From: Conexibacter sp. SYSU D00693
GTDB lineage: Bacteria; Actinomycetota; Thermoleophilia; Solirubrobacterales; Solirubrobacteraceae
Direction of reading: 5' to 3'
Assembly (NCBI RefSeq): GCF_017084525.1
Contig: NZ_CP070950.1
Location: 4,092,001-4,156,000, forward strand
DNA length: 64,000 bases
Positions 45,645-53,574 of this stretch are shown in pieces. Below the pieces are notes generated by a model, which worked only from the letters and a program-made list of their open reading frames with translations, made no database searches and had not been told where the DNA came from. Position 1 is the stretch's first letter. The number at the start of each line of letters is the position of its first letter. Both the position numbers and the translations under genes were made by a program.

Positions 45645-46412
45645 CTACGAGTCGTCGAACGAGAGCTGGTCGCCGCCGTCGACCGTCGGGCGGCGCACGG
45701 CGCGCGTCGGCGCCTCGTCGGGTCCGAGCGTGCGGGTCGGCAGCTCGTCGGGCGGCGCGGGCGTGGTCGGCGCCTCGTCGCCCGGCATGCGCATCGTCGG
45801 CGGCTCGGCGGGCGCCGGGACGTCGTCGAAGGCGCGGCGGTCGGTGCGCCGGCGCGGCGGGCGCGGCTCGCGGCGCTCGGCGGAAGGGCCGGTGGCGCGC
45901 GGCCGCCGGGGACCGCCCTCCACCCAGTCGCCCTCGGCCGCCGGCAGCGGCGGCTCGGGCACGTGGTCGCGGCGCATGCGGACCCCGGCGTAGGCGAGCA
46001 GCGCGCCCGCGAGGAAGGTCACGAAGATCCCCCAGCTCACGCCGGTCTCGGTGGCGATGCCGCTCACCGGGTCGGCGTCGGGCTGGTCGAACTGGCGCCA
46101 GAAGACCAGGAGACAGACCCAGATGCCCGCGGCGGCGATGACCGTCCCGTCGCCGCCCGGGAGGTGGAAGGCCTTTCGCTGCTCGCGTGCCCACAGCAGG
46201 TACAGGACCGCGAGGGCCACGAGCAGGACGGCGGCCTCGACGAACGAGAAGACCTGGAAGGCGTTGAGCGTGTCGTCGAGCTTCACCGGCTCGCGCGCCC
46301 GGGGGTCGAAGCCCACCGCGCTGCGCGAGTACCACGGCAGGAACATCGTCACGAACAGGGCGAGGCACGCGGCCGCGGCGAGGCGGCGGTGCTGGACGGC
46401 GGACCGGCTCAC
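45645..46412 (-). CDS. Five-helix membrane protein with a proline/arginine-rich tail
   Basis: 255 residues from GTG 46412, overlapping the EVE-domain gene stop (GTGA). Helices near 10-27, 60-78, 92-108 and 125-145 are followed by a tail rich in Pro, Arg, Asp and Thr with a repeated PTR/PDEAPT pattern (PTMRMPGDEAPTTPAPPDELPTRT), probably cytoplasmic and phosphorylatable. No family recognised. Co-translated with the EVE gene, so possibly a partner, but the pairing may be incidental. Confidence 0.6.
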   Translation of the reverse strand: MSRSAVQHRRLAAAACLALFVTMFLPWYSRSAVGFDPRAREPVKLDDTLNAFQVFSFVEAAVLLVALAVLYLLWAREQRKAFHLPGGDGTVIAAAGIWVCLLVFWRQFDQPDADPVSGIATETGVSWGIFVTFLAGALLAYAGVRMRRDHVPEPPLPAAEGDWVEGGPRRPRATGPSAERREPRPPRRRTDRRAFDDVPAPAEPPTMRMPGDEAPTTPAPPDELPTRTLGPDEAPTRAVRRPTVDGGDQLSFDDS

Positions 46413-46858
46413 GCGCCGCGCATCGCCTGCAGGAGGCGCTCGGCGTCGGCGTCGGACACGGTGCGCAGCTGGCCCTGGAAGGCGAGCTTCCAGTGCTCGG
46501 GCGGCCACTTGCGGATGTGCTCGAGGTCATCCTTGACCACCGCGGCGTCGACCCAGGCGTCCTCGTCGAGCACGACCTCCGGCTCGGTGGGGAAGCGCCA
46601 CGGGTACGGGTCGGGCGCGCCCGGCTTGCCCGGCCACACGGGCGTGCGGTCCTCGAACATCTCGCCGGCGATGCGCACGGAGCCGCCGAAGCGCCCGACC
46701 TTCGTGAGGTAGAAGACGATCCGGTCGCCGGGCTCCATCTGCAGCGCCTGGTTGCGCCGGCGCTCCTTCATCCCGATGAGGCGGAAGCCGTGGGCGCGCG
46801 TCGCCGCGAAGTTCTCCGGTGAGCCGGTGAGGACCCAGGTCGTCGCTGCCTCGGGCAT
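46409..46858 (-). CDS. EVE-domain (PUA-like) protein
   Basis: 149 residues from ATG 46858. Motifs of the EVE family are visible: WVLTGSPENFAATRAHGFRLIGMKERRRNQA near the N-terminus, GDRIVFYLTKVGRFGGSV near 45 and FPTEPEVVLDEDAWVDAA near 85. EVE domains belong to the PUA superfamily and are thought to bind modified or methylated bases in DNA or RNA. A TAGACT -10 box lies 10 bases upstream, so it heads the leftward unit with the membrane protein 45645-46412. Confidence 0.85.
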   Translation of the reverse strand: MPEAATTWVLTGSPENFAATRAHGFRLIGMKERRRNQALQMEPGDRIVFYLTKVGRFGGSVRIAGEMFEDRTPVWPGKPGAPDPYPWRFPTEPEVVLDEDAWVDAAVVKDDLEHIRKWPPEHWKLAFQGQLRTVSDADAERLLQAMRGA

Positions 46859-46868
46859 CCGAGGCCGG

Positions 46869-46874
46869 AGTCTA
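46869..46874 (-). promoter_or_regulatory. -10 box of the EVE-domain gene
   Basis: TAGACT on the minus strand, 10 bases before ATG 46858. Confidence 0.45.
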
Positions 46875-47228
46875 GGCGGGTCCGTCGACGGGGATGTCCT
46901 CGAGCCGTGGCCCGGCGTCGCCCGGCGCCGGTCCCGGTCCGGCGTGGTCCTCGATGCGCTGCACCCACCAGTCCACGAGCGCCCGCACGAGCAGCAGCAG
47001 CTGGCGGATGACCTCGCGCAGCTGCTCCTGGAGGTCGGGCGGGACGAGGTCGCGCAGCGCCTGCAGCAGGGCCGCCAGCGCCTGCACCTCGCGCGTGGCC
47101 TCGGCGTGGTCCTCGGGCGTCGCCCAGCCCTGCGGCGGGACGCCCTCGGCGATGAGCTTCTCCGCCGCCGCCTGCGTCGCGCGCACGCGCTCGCGCAGCT
47201 GGTCGAGCGGGTCGTCCTCGTCGGTCAC
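46872..47228 (-). CDS. Small helical protein downstream of an ArsA-like ATPase
   Basis: 118 residues from GTG 47228, with GTGA overlap of the ATPase stop. Acidic head (VTDEDDPLDQLRERV), a long amphipathic helical run with heptad-like hydrophobics (EKLIAEGVPPQGW ... VQALAALLQALRDLV ... VIRQLLLLVRALVDWWVQRI) and a proline-rich tail. No transmembrane segment is certain, but the Leu-rich VIRQLLLLVRALVDWW could associate with membranes. It is always coupled with the ATPase here and so is a likely partner or substrate. No family recognised. Confidence 0.6.
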   Translation of the reverse strand: MTDEDDPLDQLRERVRATQAAAEKLIAEGVPPQGWATPEDHAEATREVQALAALLQALRDLVPPDLQEQLREVIRQLLLLVRALVDWWVQRIEDHAGPGPAPGDAGPRLEDIPVDGPA

Positions 47229-48340
47229 GCGGTGGCGGGCAGGCGGTCGAAGGTCACGGTGAGGGCCCCGTCGTCGAAGCGGGCGCCGGCGGGACGGTAG
47301 TCCTCGAGCGCCGGTGGCAGGGACAGGGTCCGCTTGTGCCCGGCGACGCGCACCACCAAGTCCGTCCCGTGGCGCTTGAGCGAGATCTCGTCCTGGCGGG
47401 CGAAGGGCAGCGCGAGGCGGAGGGTCGCGCGCTCGGGCCCGACCTCGAGGCTCTGGCCCTCGCCGCGGTGCAGCACGGCGGCGGGGTCGCGCTCGCCGAA
47501 GACCGCCTCGGCGAGGGCGTCGAGGCCGGCGTCGCCGCGCGGCTGGGCGGCCAGCCACGGGACCTCCAGGACCGGCGCGGGGGCGAAGGAGGCCCGCGCG
47601 GCCGCCAGCCCCTCGCGCTGGCGCGCGCGCAGGTCGTCGAACAGCGGGCCGGCGTCGTCGCCGAGCACGCGGTTGACGACCAGCGCGTCGCACAGGACGC
47701 CGTGGAGGCTGAGCGACGTCGAGGCGTCGCGCGCCTCGTCCACCGCCTCGGGATCGGCCGTCGTGACGAGCCGGACGCTGGCGCGGTCGTGGTCGCCCAG
47801 CACCTCGTTCATGGCGATGAGGTCGCGGACCAGCCGCTGGGCGGCGTGCAGCACCGGTCCCTGCCGGGGCGCCAGGCGCGCCAGCCACCAGCGGGTCTGG
47901 TCGGGCAGCGCCAGCAGCCGCAGCGCCGCGCCGGTCGGCGGCCCGTCGACGACGACGACGTCGAAGTCGCGCCCGTCGTGGTGGCGCTTGAGGACCAGCA
48001 GCGCGAAGAGCGCGTCGAAGCCGGGGGGCGCGGTGAGCTCCTCGGCGCTCACCGGCGGGACGCCGCGGGCCGCCAGCAGCGCCTCGAGCCACCGGGCACC
48101 GGCCCAGCGGCGCTCGAGCTCCTCCTGCGCGCGGACCTCCTGGACCCACAGCAGGTCGCCGGCCTGCTGCGGGTCGGGGCCTGGCTCCTGCCCGAGCGCG
48201 GGGCCGATCCCGTGGGACGGGTCGGCTCCCAGCAACAGGGTCCGGTGGCCGGCGGCGGCGCAGCGGCGCGCGGTGGCCGCGGCGACCGCGGTGCGGCCGG
48301 CTCCGCCCTTGCCCGTGTGGAGGATGGTCCGCGGCGCCAC
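47225..48340 (-). CDS. ArsA/Get3-family ATPase with altered P-loop
   Basis: 371 residues from GTG 48340. N-terminal SIMIBI-class P-loop domain with GKGGAGRT at 10-17: the signature lysine is present (K11) but the Walker A lysine is arginine (R16). VVVVDGPPTGAALRLLALPD near 125 and the switch region support the ArsA family; a central substrate-loop and a C-terminal beta-sandwich (about 310-370, GTDLVVRVAGHKRTLSLP) resembling the HSP20-like domain of ArsA homologues follow. No arsenite-binding cysteine motif or arsenic genes are present. Such proteins may handle tail-anchored or metal-containing partners; function is unassigned. Confidence 0.8.
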   Translation of the reverse strand: MAPRTILHTGKGGAGRTAVAAATARRCAAAGHRTLLLGADPSHGIGPALGQEPGPDPQQAGDLLWVQEVRAQEELERRWAGARWLEALLAARGVPPVSAEELTAPPGFDALFALLVLKRHHDGRDFDVVVVDGPPTGAALRLLALPDQTRWWLARLAPRQGPVLHAAQRLVRDLIAMNEVLGDHDRASVRLVTTADPEAVDEARDASTSLSLHGVLCDALVVNRVLGDDAGPLFDDLRARQREGLAAARASFAPAPVLEVPWLAAQPRGDAGLDALAEAVFGERDPAAVLHRGEGQSLEVGPERATLRLALPFARQDEISLKRHGTDLVVRVAGHKRTLSLPPALEDYRPAGARFDDGALTVTFDRLPATA

Positions 48341-48370
48341 TGGGCGCCTGACCCTACGCGGCCGCGCGGG

Positions 48371-49531
48371 CTACCGCTTGACGCGCAGCGCGCCGCCGGC
48401 CCGCACCGCGCTGCCGTCCGCGCCCGTCGCCCGCAGCTGGACGCGGACACGGTCCAGCGAGCGCCGCAGCGCCAGGCGCACGGTGCGCGTTCCGTCCAGG
48501 CGGCTGATGCGCGCCTTGGCCAGGACGACGGTGCGCCCGCCGGCCCTGCGCACGAGCGAGACGGTCACGCCCCGCACGGCGCGCGAGGCGGTGACCGGCA
48601 GCAGCAGGCCGCGGCGGTCGCGCTTGGCCGCGGCGAAGCTCAGCCGCGCGCGGGCGGCCACGGGCGCCGTCGCGGCGCCGCCACCCGTGGTCGTGGTGGA
48701 CGTCTGGGCGGTCGTCGGCACGCCGGCGGTCGCTCGGGGCTCGCGGCTGACGACCCAGTCGAAGAGCTGGCGGTCCCCCACACGGCTGTAGACGCCGTAC
48801 TGGGTCGGGAAGCCGCAGCCGAAGCCGAAGGAGACGATGCCGACCTGGACGCGGCGGCCGTCGGCGCCCGTGACGGTCAGCGGCCCGCCCGAGTCGCCCT
48901 GGCAGGAGTCCTTGCCGCCCATCGCCTCGCCGGCGCAGACCATCGTCGCCGCGTCGTAGCCGAAGGCCGAGTTGCTCGCGCACTCCCGGTCCGAGCGGAT
49001 GGGCACGTCGACCTCCTGGAGGTCGTTCGTCGCGCCGGAGGTGAAGAGGATGAGCGAGGCGTTGGCGCCCCAGCCGGTGACCGTCGCGCGCCTGCCGGGC
49101 GCCCACAGCGCGCGCTGCGTGACCGGGTCGGCCAGCGCGATCGGCGCGCCGGTCCTCACGGGACGGGCGAGGCGCACGAGCGCCACGTCGTTGCGCTGGG
49201 CCTCGTCGTCGTAGCCCTCGTGGACGAGGACGTCGCTGGCGGGGACGACCTCGCCGCCGGGGCCCTCGAGCTGGCGGCGGCCGACGACGAACGAGAGGCG
49301 GCCAGGGGCGGTGGGGGCGCCGCCCTCGCCGGTGGTGACGCAGTGCGCCGCGGTCATCACGCGGTCGGGGGCGACGAGGGAGCCGCCGCAGATGAAGCGG
49401 CCGTCCTGCAGCAGGCCCACCATGTGGGGCACGTCGCTGCCGACGCGGTGGCCGCCCACGACCGCGTCGGCCGCCGAGGGGGCGGCGAGCAGGCTCAGGA
49501 GGGCGAGTGCGGCGATCGTCCGTGCGCGCAT
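48371..49531 (-). CDS. Secreted trypsin-like serine protease
   Basis: 386 residues from ATG 49531. A signal peptide (cleavage near ADAVVGG) leads to an S1 (chymotrypsin-fold) domain: the mature N-terminus VVGGHRVG, catalytic His63 (TAAHC), Asp115 (NDVALVRL) and Ser214 (GDSGGP), with Asp208 six residues before the serine, predicting cleavage after Arg/Lys. Paired cysteines support disulfides. The last about 120 residues form a separate beta domain (RARLSFAAAKRD ... RRSLDRVRVQL) linked by a Thr-rich segment (TTAQTSTTTTGGG), possibly for surface attachment or processing. Expected to be extracellular. Confidence 0.93.
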   Translation of the reverse strand: MRARTIAALALLSLLAAPSAADAVVGGHRVGSDVPHMVGLLQDGRFICGGSLVAPDRVMTAAHCVTTGEGGAPTAPGRLSFVVGRRQLEGPGGEVVPASDVLVHEGYDDEAQRNDVALVRLARPVRTGAPIALADPVTQRALWAPGRRATVTGWGANASLILFTSGATNDLQEVDVPIRSDRECASNSAFGYDAATMVCAGEAMGGKDSCQGDSGGPLTVTGADGRRVQVGIVSFGFGCGFPTQYGVYSRVGDRQLFDWVVSREPRATAGVPTTAQTSTTTTGGGAATAPVAARARLSFAAAKRDRRGLLLPVTASRAVRGVTVSLVRRAGGRTVVLAKARISRLDGTRTVRLALRRSLDRVRVQLRATGADGSAVRAGGALRVKR

Positions 49532-49616
49532 CGTCGGCAGCAACGATGACGGCTGCCCGATCTGGCGGCGCCGATGGACCGGAACCCGGCGCGTGTCCGC
49601 TGCCGGTCAGCGCGGC

Positions 49617-51254
49617 TCAGCGCTTGGGTGCGACGCGCACGACGCGCTGGACCGCTCCGGCGTTGCCCGCCAGGTCGACCGCCCGCAGCCGGACGGTCAG
49701 CGGCCCGGCCTTCGACGGGCGCAGCCCGATCGCGCGCTGGCCGCCGCCGAGGCGCAGGGTGCGGGCCTCGACGACCCGTCCGCCGCGCAGGACGGTGATC
49801 GAGACCGTCGAGACCTTCGACAGCGAGAAGCGCAGCTTGCCGGTCACGGCCTCGCGCAGGCGCGTCGTGCGCAGCTCGAGCTCGGGCTTCTCGCGCAGGT
49901 AGCCGGTGAACCGGGTGGCCGTGTCGCAGTACAGCGCCGGGTCGGGGACCTCGGGCCGCGGGCCCGTGGGCGCGACCCCGCCCGTGTCCGGCGTGCCGGC
50001 CTCCGGGACCGCCGGCTGGCGGTCGCGGACGTCCGTGAGGCGCTGGCACAGACCGCGCAGGAAGTCGCGCACGAGCGTGTGGTAGCCGAGGTCGGACTCA
50101 CGCGAGGTCGAGTACATCGACCACGCGCCGGTGTCGTAGCGCGGCAGCGCACGGCGCAGCTCGCGCTCGCCCTGCTCGAAGAGCGCGCGGCCCTCGGCGT
50201 CGTTGGCCAGGCGGGCGAAGTCCAGCAGGCCGTTGAGCGCCTGGACGAACGCGTTGAGGACCCGGAGCTTCGGCAGCGACGAGTAGATGAGGTAGTGCGC
50301 GCCGGCGTCGGTGGTGATGCGCACGCCCTGCGGCGGGGCGGTGCGGAAGATCCCCATCGCCGACCGGGCGACCTCGAAGTACCGCGGCTCGCGCAGCCGG
50401 ATCGCCGCGCGGCTGTAGGCCTGCATCGCCGTGCCCTGGGCCATCGCGCTGGCCCAGGGCGGGCGGCCGCCGTCGAAGGGGAAGAGGTACTCCCACGCGA
50501 TGCCGCCGGCGCGCTGGGCGGCCAGCGGCGCGGCCTCGTCCAGGAGCTGGCGCAGCTCGGGGTCGTGCTCGGTGGACTGGAAGAGGCCGTTGGCCTTGCC
50601 GAAGGTCCCGAGCCACTGGATCTGCAGGCCGTGGCCGGGGTAGTGCTGCCAGACCAGGCGCGAGCCGGCGAACGAGACGCGGCGCCCGGCGGCGAGCAGC
50701 GGCCCGCCGCCCCACCAGGCGCGGTTTCGCTCGAGCGTGAGGAACAGCGCGGGGGCGCGCGAGGCGGTCAGCCGCCCGCTCGCCGCGACGTCCTGCGTCG
50801 TGCGGATCACCGAGCCGAGCGCGGTCCGCCGCGCCCCGCGCAGCCGGCGCCACGTGCGCCTGGCGTCGTCGAAGGCCGTGCGCCAGCGGTCGTGGTGGGC
50901 CTGGTCGATCGCCTGGGCGTCCAGCAGCCGCCGCAGCTCGCCCGGGACGGTCTTGCGCGCCGCGGCGACCGCGCCGGCGTGCGGGGCCCGGGCGGGCGCG
51001 AGCGCGCCCGCCGGTACGTCGACGGGGCTCGCCGGCGGCAGGTAGGGGTCCTCGCGCGTGACCGCCCGCCCGTCGCGCTCGAGGACGGTGATCGGCGAGG
51101 CACTCGCGGGCCCGGACAGCCCGGCAAGCACGACGACGGTGGAAAGTGCCAGGCACTTTCCACATCGCCCGAGGACGGCGGGAAGCGGCGTGGCGCGCAA
51201 GAGCCCGATGCTACGGTCGCCCTCCGCTGCCCCGCGCAGCCCCCGTTGCACCAC
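49617..51254 (-). CDS. D-glucuronyl C5-epimerase-like secreted protein
   Basis: 545 residues from GTG 51254; other starts near 51200 would shorten it by about 17 residues. N-terminal signal sequence (LALSTVVVLAGLSGPASA). The central 200-470 region matches the glucuronyl C5-epimerase C-terminal alpha/alpha domain: YPGHGLQIQWLGTFGKANGL, FPFDGGRPPWASAMAQGTAM, YLIYSSLPKLRVLNAFVQAL, DTGAWSMYSTS and DLGYHTLVRDFL. A C-terminal Ig-like domain (about 470-545) follows. The family epimerises D-glucuronate to L-iduronate in heparan-like polymers in animals; bacterial homologues are probably active on exopolysaccharide. Its signal-peptide coding contains a perfect palindrome (51139-51163). Confidence 0.8.
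   Translation of the reverse strand: MVQRGLRGAAEGDRSIGLLRATPLPAVLGRCGKCLALSTVVVLAGLSGPASASPITVLERDGRAVTREDPYLPPASPVDVPAGALAPARAPHAGAVAAARKTVPGELRRLLDAQAIDQAHHDRWRTAFDDARRTWRRLRGARRTALGSVIRTTQDVAASGRLTASRAPALFLTLERNRAWWGGGPLLAAGRRVSFAGSRLVWQHYPGHGLQIQWLGTFGKANGLFQSTEHDPELRQLLDEAAPLAAQRAGGIAWEYLFPFDGGRPPWASAMAQGTAMQAYSRAAIRLREPRYFEVARSAMGIFRTAPPQGVRITTDAGAHYLIYSSLPKLRVLNAFVQALNGLLDFARLANDAEGRALFEQGERELRRALPRYDTGAWSMYSTSRESDLGYHTLVRDFLRGLCQRLTDVRDRQPAVPEAGTPDTGGVAPTGPRPEVPDPALYCDTATRFTGYLREKPELELRTTRLREAVTGKLRFSLSKVSTVSITVLRGGRVVEARTLRLGGGQRAIGLRPSKAGPLTVRLRAVDLAGNAGAVQRVVRVAPKR
51139..51163. repeat. Perfect palindrome inside the signal-peptide coding region
   Basis: GTGGAAAGTGCC and GGCACTTTCCAC, 12-base arms with a single central base. 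It encodes KCLALS of the epimerase signal peptide. Length and perfection are far above chance, and the locally AT-richer words differ from the rest of the window. Confidence 0.6.
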
Positions 51255-51274
51255 CCTCGGAGAGCCGTCCCCAC

Positions 51275-52384
51275 GTGCCCGACCGCCGCCTCGCCCGCCT
51301 GCTCCTGCTGATCTGCGCCGTCCTGCTGCCGGCCGGCCTGCTCGCCTCCTGCGGTGGGGACGACGAGCGCGACTCGAGCCCGCGCGGCGTCCTGGAGGGC
51401 GCCTTCGGCGAGGGCACGTCGCTCAAGAGCGGCCGGCTGGGCCTCGCGCTCGACCTCGACCTGCAGGGCCTCCAGGGCCTGTCGGGCCCGATCAAGCTCA
51501 AGCTCGACGGGCCGTTCCAGTCCCAGGGCGGCGGCAAGCTGCCGGACTTCGACCTCGACCTCGACATCACCGCGGGCGGCGACACGTTCACCGCGGGCGC
51601 CACGTCCACGGGCGAGAAGGGCTACGTCACGCTCCAGGGCCAGGCGTTCGACCTCGGCGACCAGCTCTACCGCCAGTTCCGCGACGGCTACGAGCAGGCC
51701 AACAAGGAGGCCGACGGCGGCAAGGGCGACAGCGCCGACGGGCCGACGTTCGAGTCGCTCGGCATCAAGCCGCTGACCTGGCTGCGCGACCCCGCGGGCG
51801 CCGGCGAGCAGCAGATCGGCGGGACGGCCACCAACCACGTCCGCGCGCGGGTCGACGTGCCCAAGCTGCTCGAGGACGTCAGCCGGCTGCTCGACAGGGC
51901 CGAGGGGCTCGAGCTCGAGGGCGCCGGCAAGGTGCCGGGCGGCCTGACCGCCGAGCAGCGCCGGGACATCGCCCGCTCGGTCAAGAGCGCGCAGGTCGAC
52001 GTCTGGGCCGGCAAGGACGACGGCGCCCTGCGCCGCATGGCGGTCGACGTCGACGTCGCGGTGCCCGACGACGCGCGCGAGGGCGTCGGCGGCCTGCAGT
52101 CCGGCCGCATCGCCTTCACGTTCTCGGTCCGCGACCTCAACGAGGAGCAGACCGTCCGCGCGCCCACCGGTGCCCGGCCGTTCTCCGAGCTCCAGGCCGC
52201 GCTGGGCGGTGCGCTCGGGGCCACGGGCGCGACGGGCTCGTCCGCGGGCGGCGGCACCACGACCGCGCCGGGCACCGGCGCGGGCGGCGGCGGCGCGGCC
52301 GACGCGCCCAAGGCGTACCTCGACTGCCTCGCGAAGGCCGGTCAGGACGTCGAGAAGATCCAGGGCTGCGGCCGCTTCCTCTAG
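51275..52384 (+). CDS. Lipoprotein (LppX/LprG-like size and fold)
   Basis: 369 residues from GTG 51275. Signal peptide with lipobox LLASC (Cys26) followed by an acidic, glycine-rich stretch. The mature region has long alternating strands (LKSGRLGLALDLDLQGLQG, FDLDLDITAGGDTFTAGA) and an amphipathic helical part, as in the LppX/LprG lipid-binding lipoproteins of actinobacteria, which have a U-shaped hydrophobic pocket; the similarity is structural impression only. The C-terminal 60 residues are Thr/Gly/Ala-rich, then a helix with two cysteines (YLDCLAKAG, IQGCGRF). Divergent from the epimerase gene with only 20 bases between starts. Confidence 0.65.
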   Translation: MPDRRLARLLLLICAVLLPAGLLASCGGDDERDSSPRGVLEGAFGEGTSLKSGRLGLALDLDLQGLQGLSGPIKLKLDGPFQSQGGGKLPDFDLDLDITAGGDTFTAGATSTGEKGYVTLQGQAFDLGDQLYRQFRDGYEQANKEADGGKGDSADGPTFESLGIKPLTWLRDPAGAGEQQIGGTATNHVRARVDVPKLLEDVSRLLDRAEGLELEGAGKVPGGLTAEQRRDIARSVKSAQVDVWAGKDDGALRRMAVDVDVAVPDDAREGVGGLQSGRIAFTFSVRDLNEEQTVRAPTGARPFSELQAALGGALGATGATGSSAGGGTTTAPGTGAGGGGAADAPKAYLDCLAKAGQDVEKIQGCGRFL

Positions 52385-52440
52385 CGGCCCGACGGCACCC
52401 GCCGCCCGCCGCCCCGGAGGCGCCTCGGGGCGTCGGGCCG
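52385..52440 (+). terminator. Long hairpin after the lipoprotein gene
   Basis: CGGCCCGACG (52385-52394) pairs with CGTCGGGCCG (52431-52440); an inner GCCCCGGAGG/CCTCGGGGC imperfect stem lies between. Starts right at the TAG. Confidence 0.55.
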
Positions 52441-52446
52441 TAAGGT
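52441..52446 (+). promoter_or_regulatory. -10-like box of the caxA-terC unit
   Basis: TAAGGT, 12 bases before ATG 52459; weak support. Confidence 0.3.
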
Positions 52447-52458
52447 CCTGGGCACCGG

Positions 52459-53574
52459 ATGGCGATGCGGCGCTTCCTCCTGAGCAGCCAGGGCTGGCCC
52501 TACCTGCTCGTCCCGTTCATCCCCATCGCCATCGCGGTGGAGCTCGCGCACGCCGACCCGGTGCTCGTCTTCTTCGCCGCGGCGGCGGGCGTCATCCCGA
52601 CCGCCGCGCTCATGGGCCGCGCCACGGAGGAGCTCGCCGCGAAGTCCGGCCCCGGCATCGGCGGCTTCCTCAACGTGACCTTCGGCAACGCGCCGGAGAT
52701 CATCATCGCCCTCTTCGCGCTCAACGCCGGCCTGCACGAGGTCGTCAAGGCCTCGCTGGTCGGCTCCATGCTCGGCAACCTGCTGCTCGTCCTCGGCGCC
52801 GCCATGTTCATCGGCGGCCTGGGCCGCGACCGCCAGCGCTTCGACCCGACCGCCGCCGGCGCGCAGATGACGATGCTGCTGCTGGCCTCGGTGGCGCTCG
52901 TGATGCCGGCGCTCTTCGAGCTCATCGAGGGCCGGGGCCTGCCGCTGCCCGGCACCGAGCGCATCGACTACGACTCGACGGTCGAGCACCTGTCGCTCGC
53001 GGTCGCCTTCGTCCTGCTGCTGAGCTACGGCGCCGGCCTGGTCTTCTCGCTCAAGACCCACCGCACGCTCTTCAACCCGCCGCACGCCGAGGACGAGGAG
53101 GAGCACGCGGGCAGCTGGTCCGTGCGCACCGCCGTCCTCGCGCTCGCCGGCGCCGGCGTCGCCGTCGGCGTCATGTCCGAGGTCCTGGTCGGCTCGATCA
53201 CCGAGGCCTCGGAGTCCATCGGCCTGTCGGAGTTCTTCGTCGGCGTGATCGTCGTCGCGATCGTCGGCAACGCCGCCGAGCACTGGGTCGCGGTGCTCGT
53301 CGCGCGCAAGGACAAGATGGACCTCGCCGTCAACATCTCCATCGGCTCGAGCGCACAGATCGCGCTCTTCGCCGCGCCGGTCCTCGTGCTCGCCTCGTTC
53401 TTCCTCGGGCCCCATCCCATGGCCCTGGTGTTCAACGGGTTCGAGCTCGGGGCGATCCTGCTCGCGATGCTCATCGCCAACCACGTGACCCACGAGGGTG
53501 AGTCGCACTGGTTCGAGGGCGTCCAGCTCCTCGCCGTCTACGCCGTCCTCGCCATCGCCTTCTTCGCCGCATGA
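52459..53574 (+). CDS. Calcium/cation:proton antiporter (CaxA/VCX1-like)
   Basis: 371 residues from ATG 52459. Two inverted halves of five to six helices carry the CaCA alpha repeats: alpha-1 GGFLNVTFGNAPEIIIALF (Asn-Ala-Pro-Glu near 79) and alpha-2 VVAIVGNAAEHWVAVLV (near 275). An acidic loop between the halves (AEDEEEHAG) is typical. It exports calcium or another divalent cation in exchange for protons. The terC gene overlaps its stop by ATGA, so a shared divalent-cation role is likely. No riboswitch was recognised before it. Confidence 0.92.
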   Translation: MAMRRFLLSSQGWPYLLVPFIPIAIAVELAHADPVLVFFAAAAGVIPTAALMGRATEELAAKSGPGIGGFLNVTFGNAPEIIIALFALNAGLHEVVKASLVGSMLGNLLLVLGAAMFIGGLGRDRQRFDPTAAGAQMTMLLLASVALVMPALFELIEGRGLPLPGTERIDYDSTVEHLSLAVAFVLLLSYGAGLVFSLKTHRTLFNPPHAEDEEEHAGSWSVRTAVLALAGAGVAVGVMSEVLVGSITEASESIGLSEFFVGVIVVAIVGNAAEHWVAVLVARKDKMDLAVNISIGSSAQIALFAAPVLVLASFFLGPHPMALVFNGFELGAILLAMLIANHVTHEGESHWFEGVQLLAVYAVLAIAFFAA

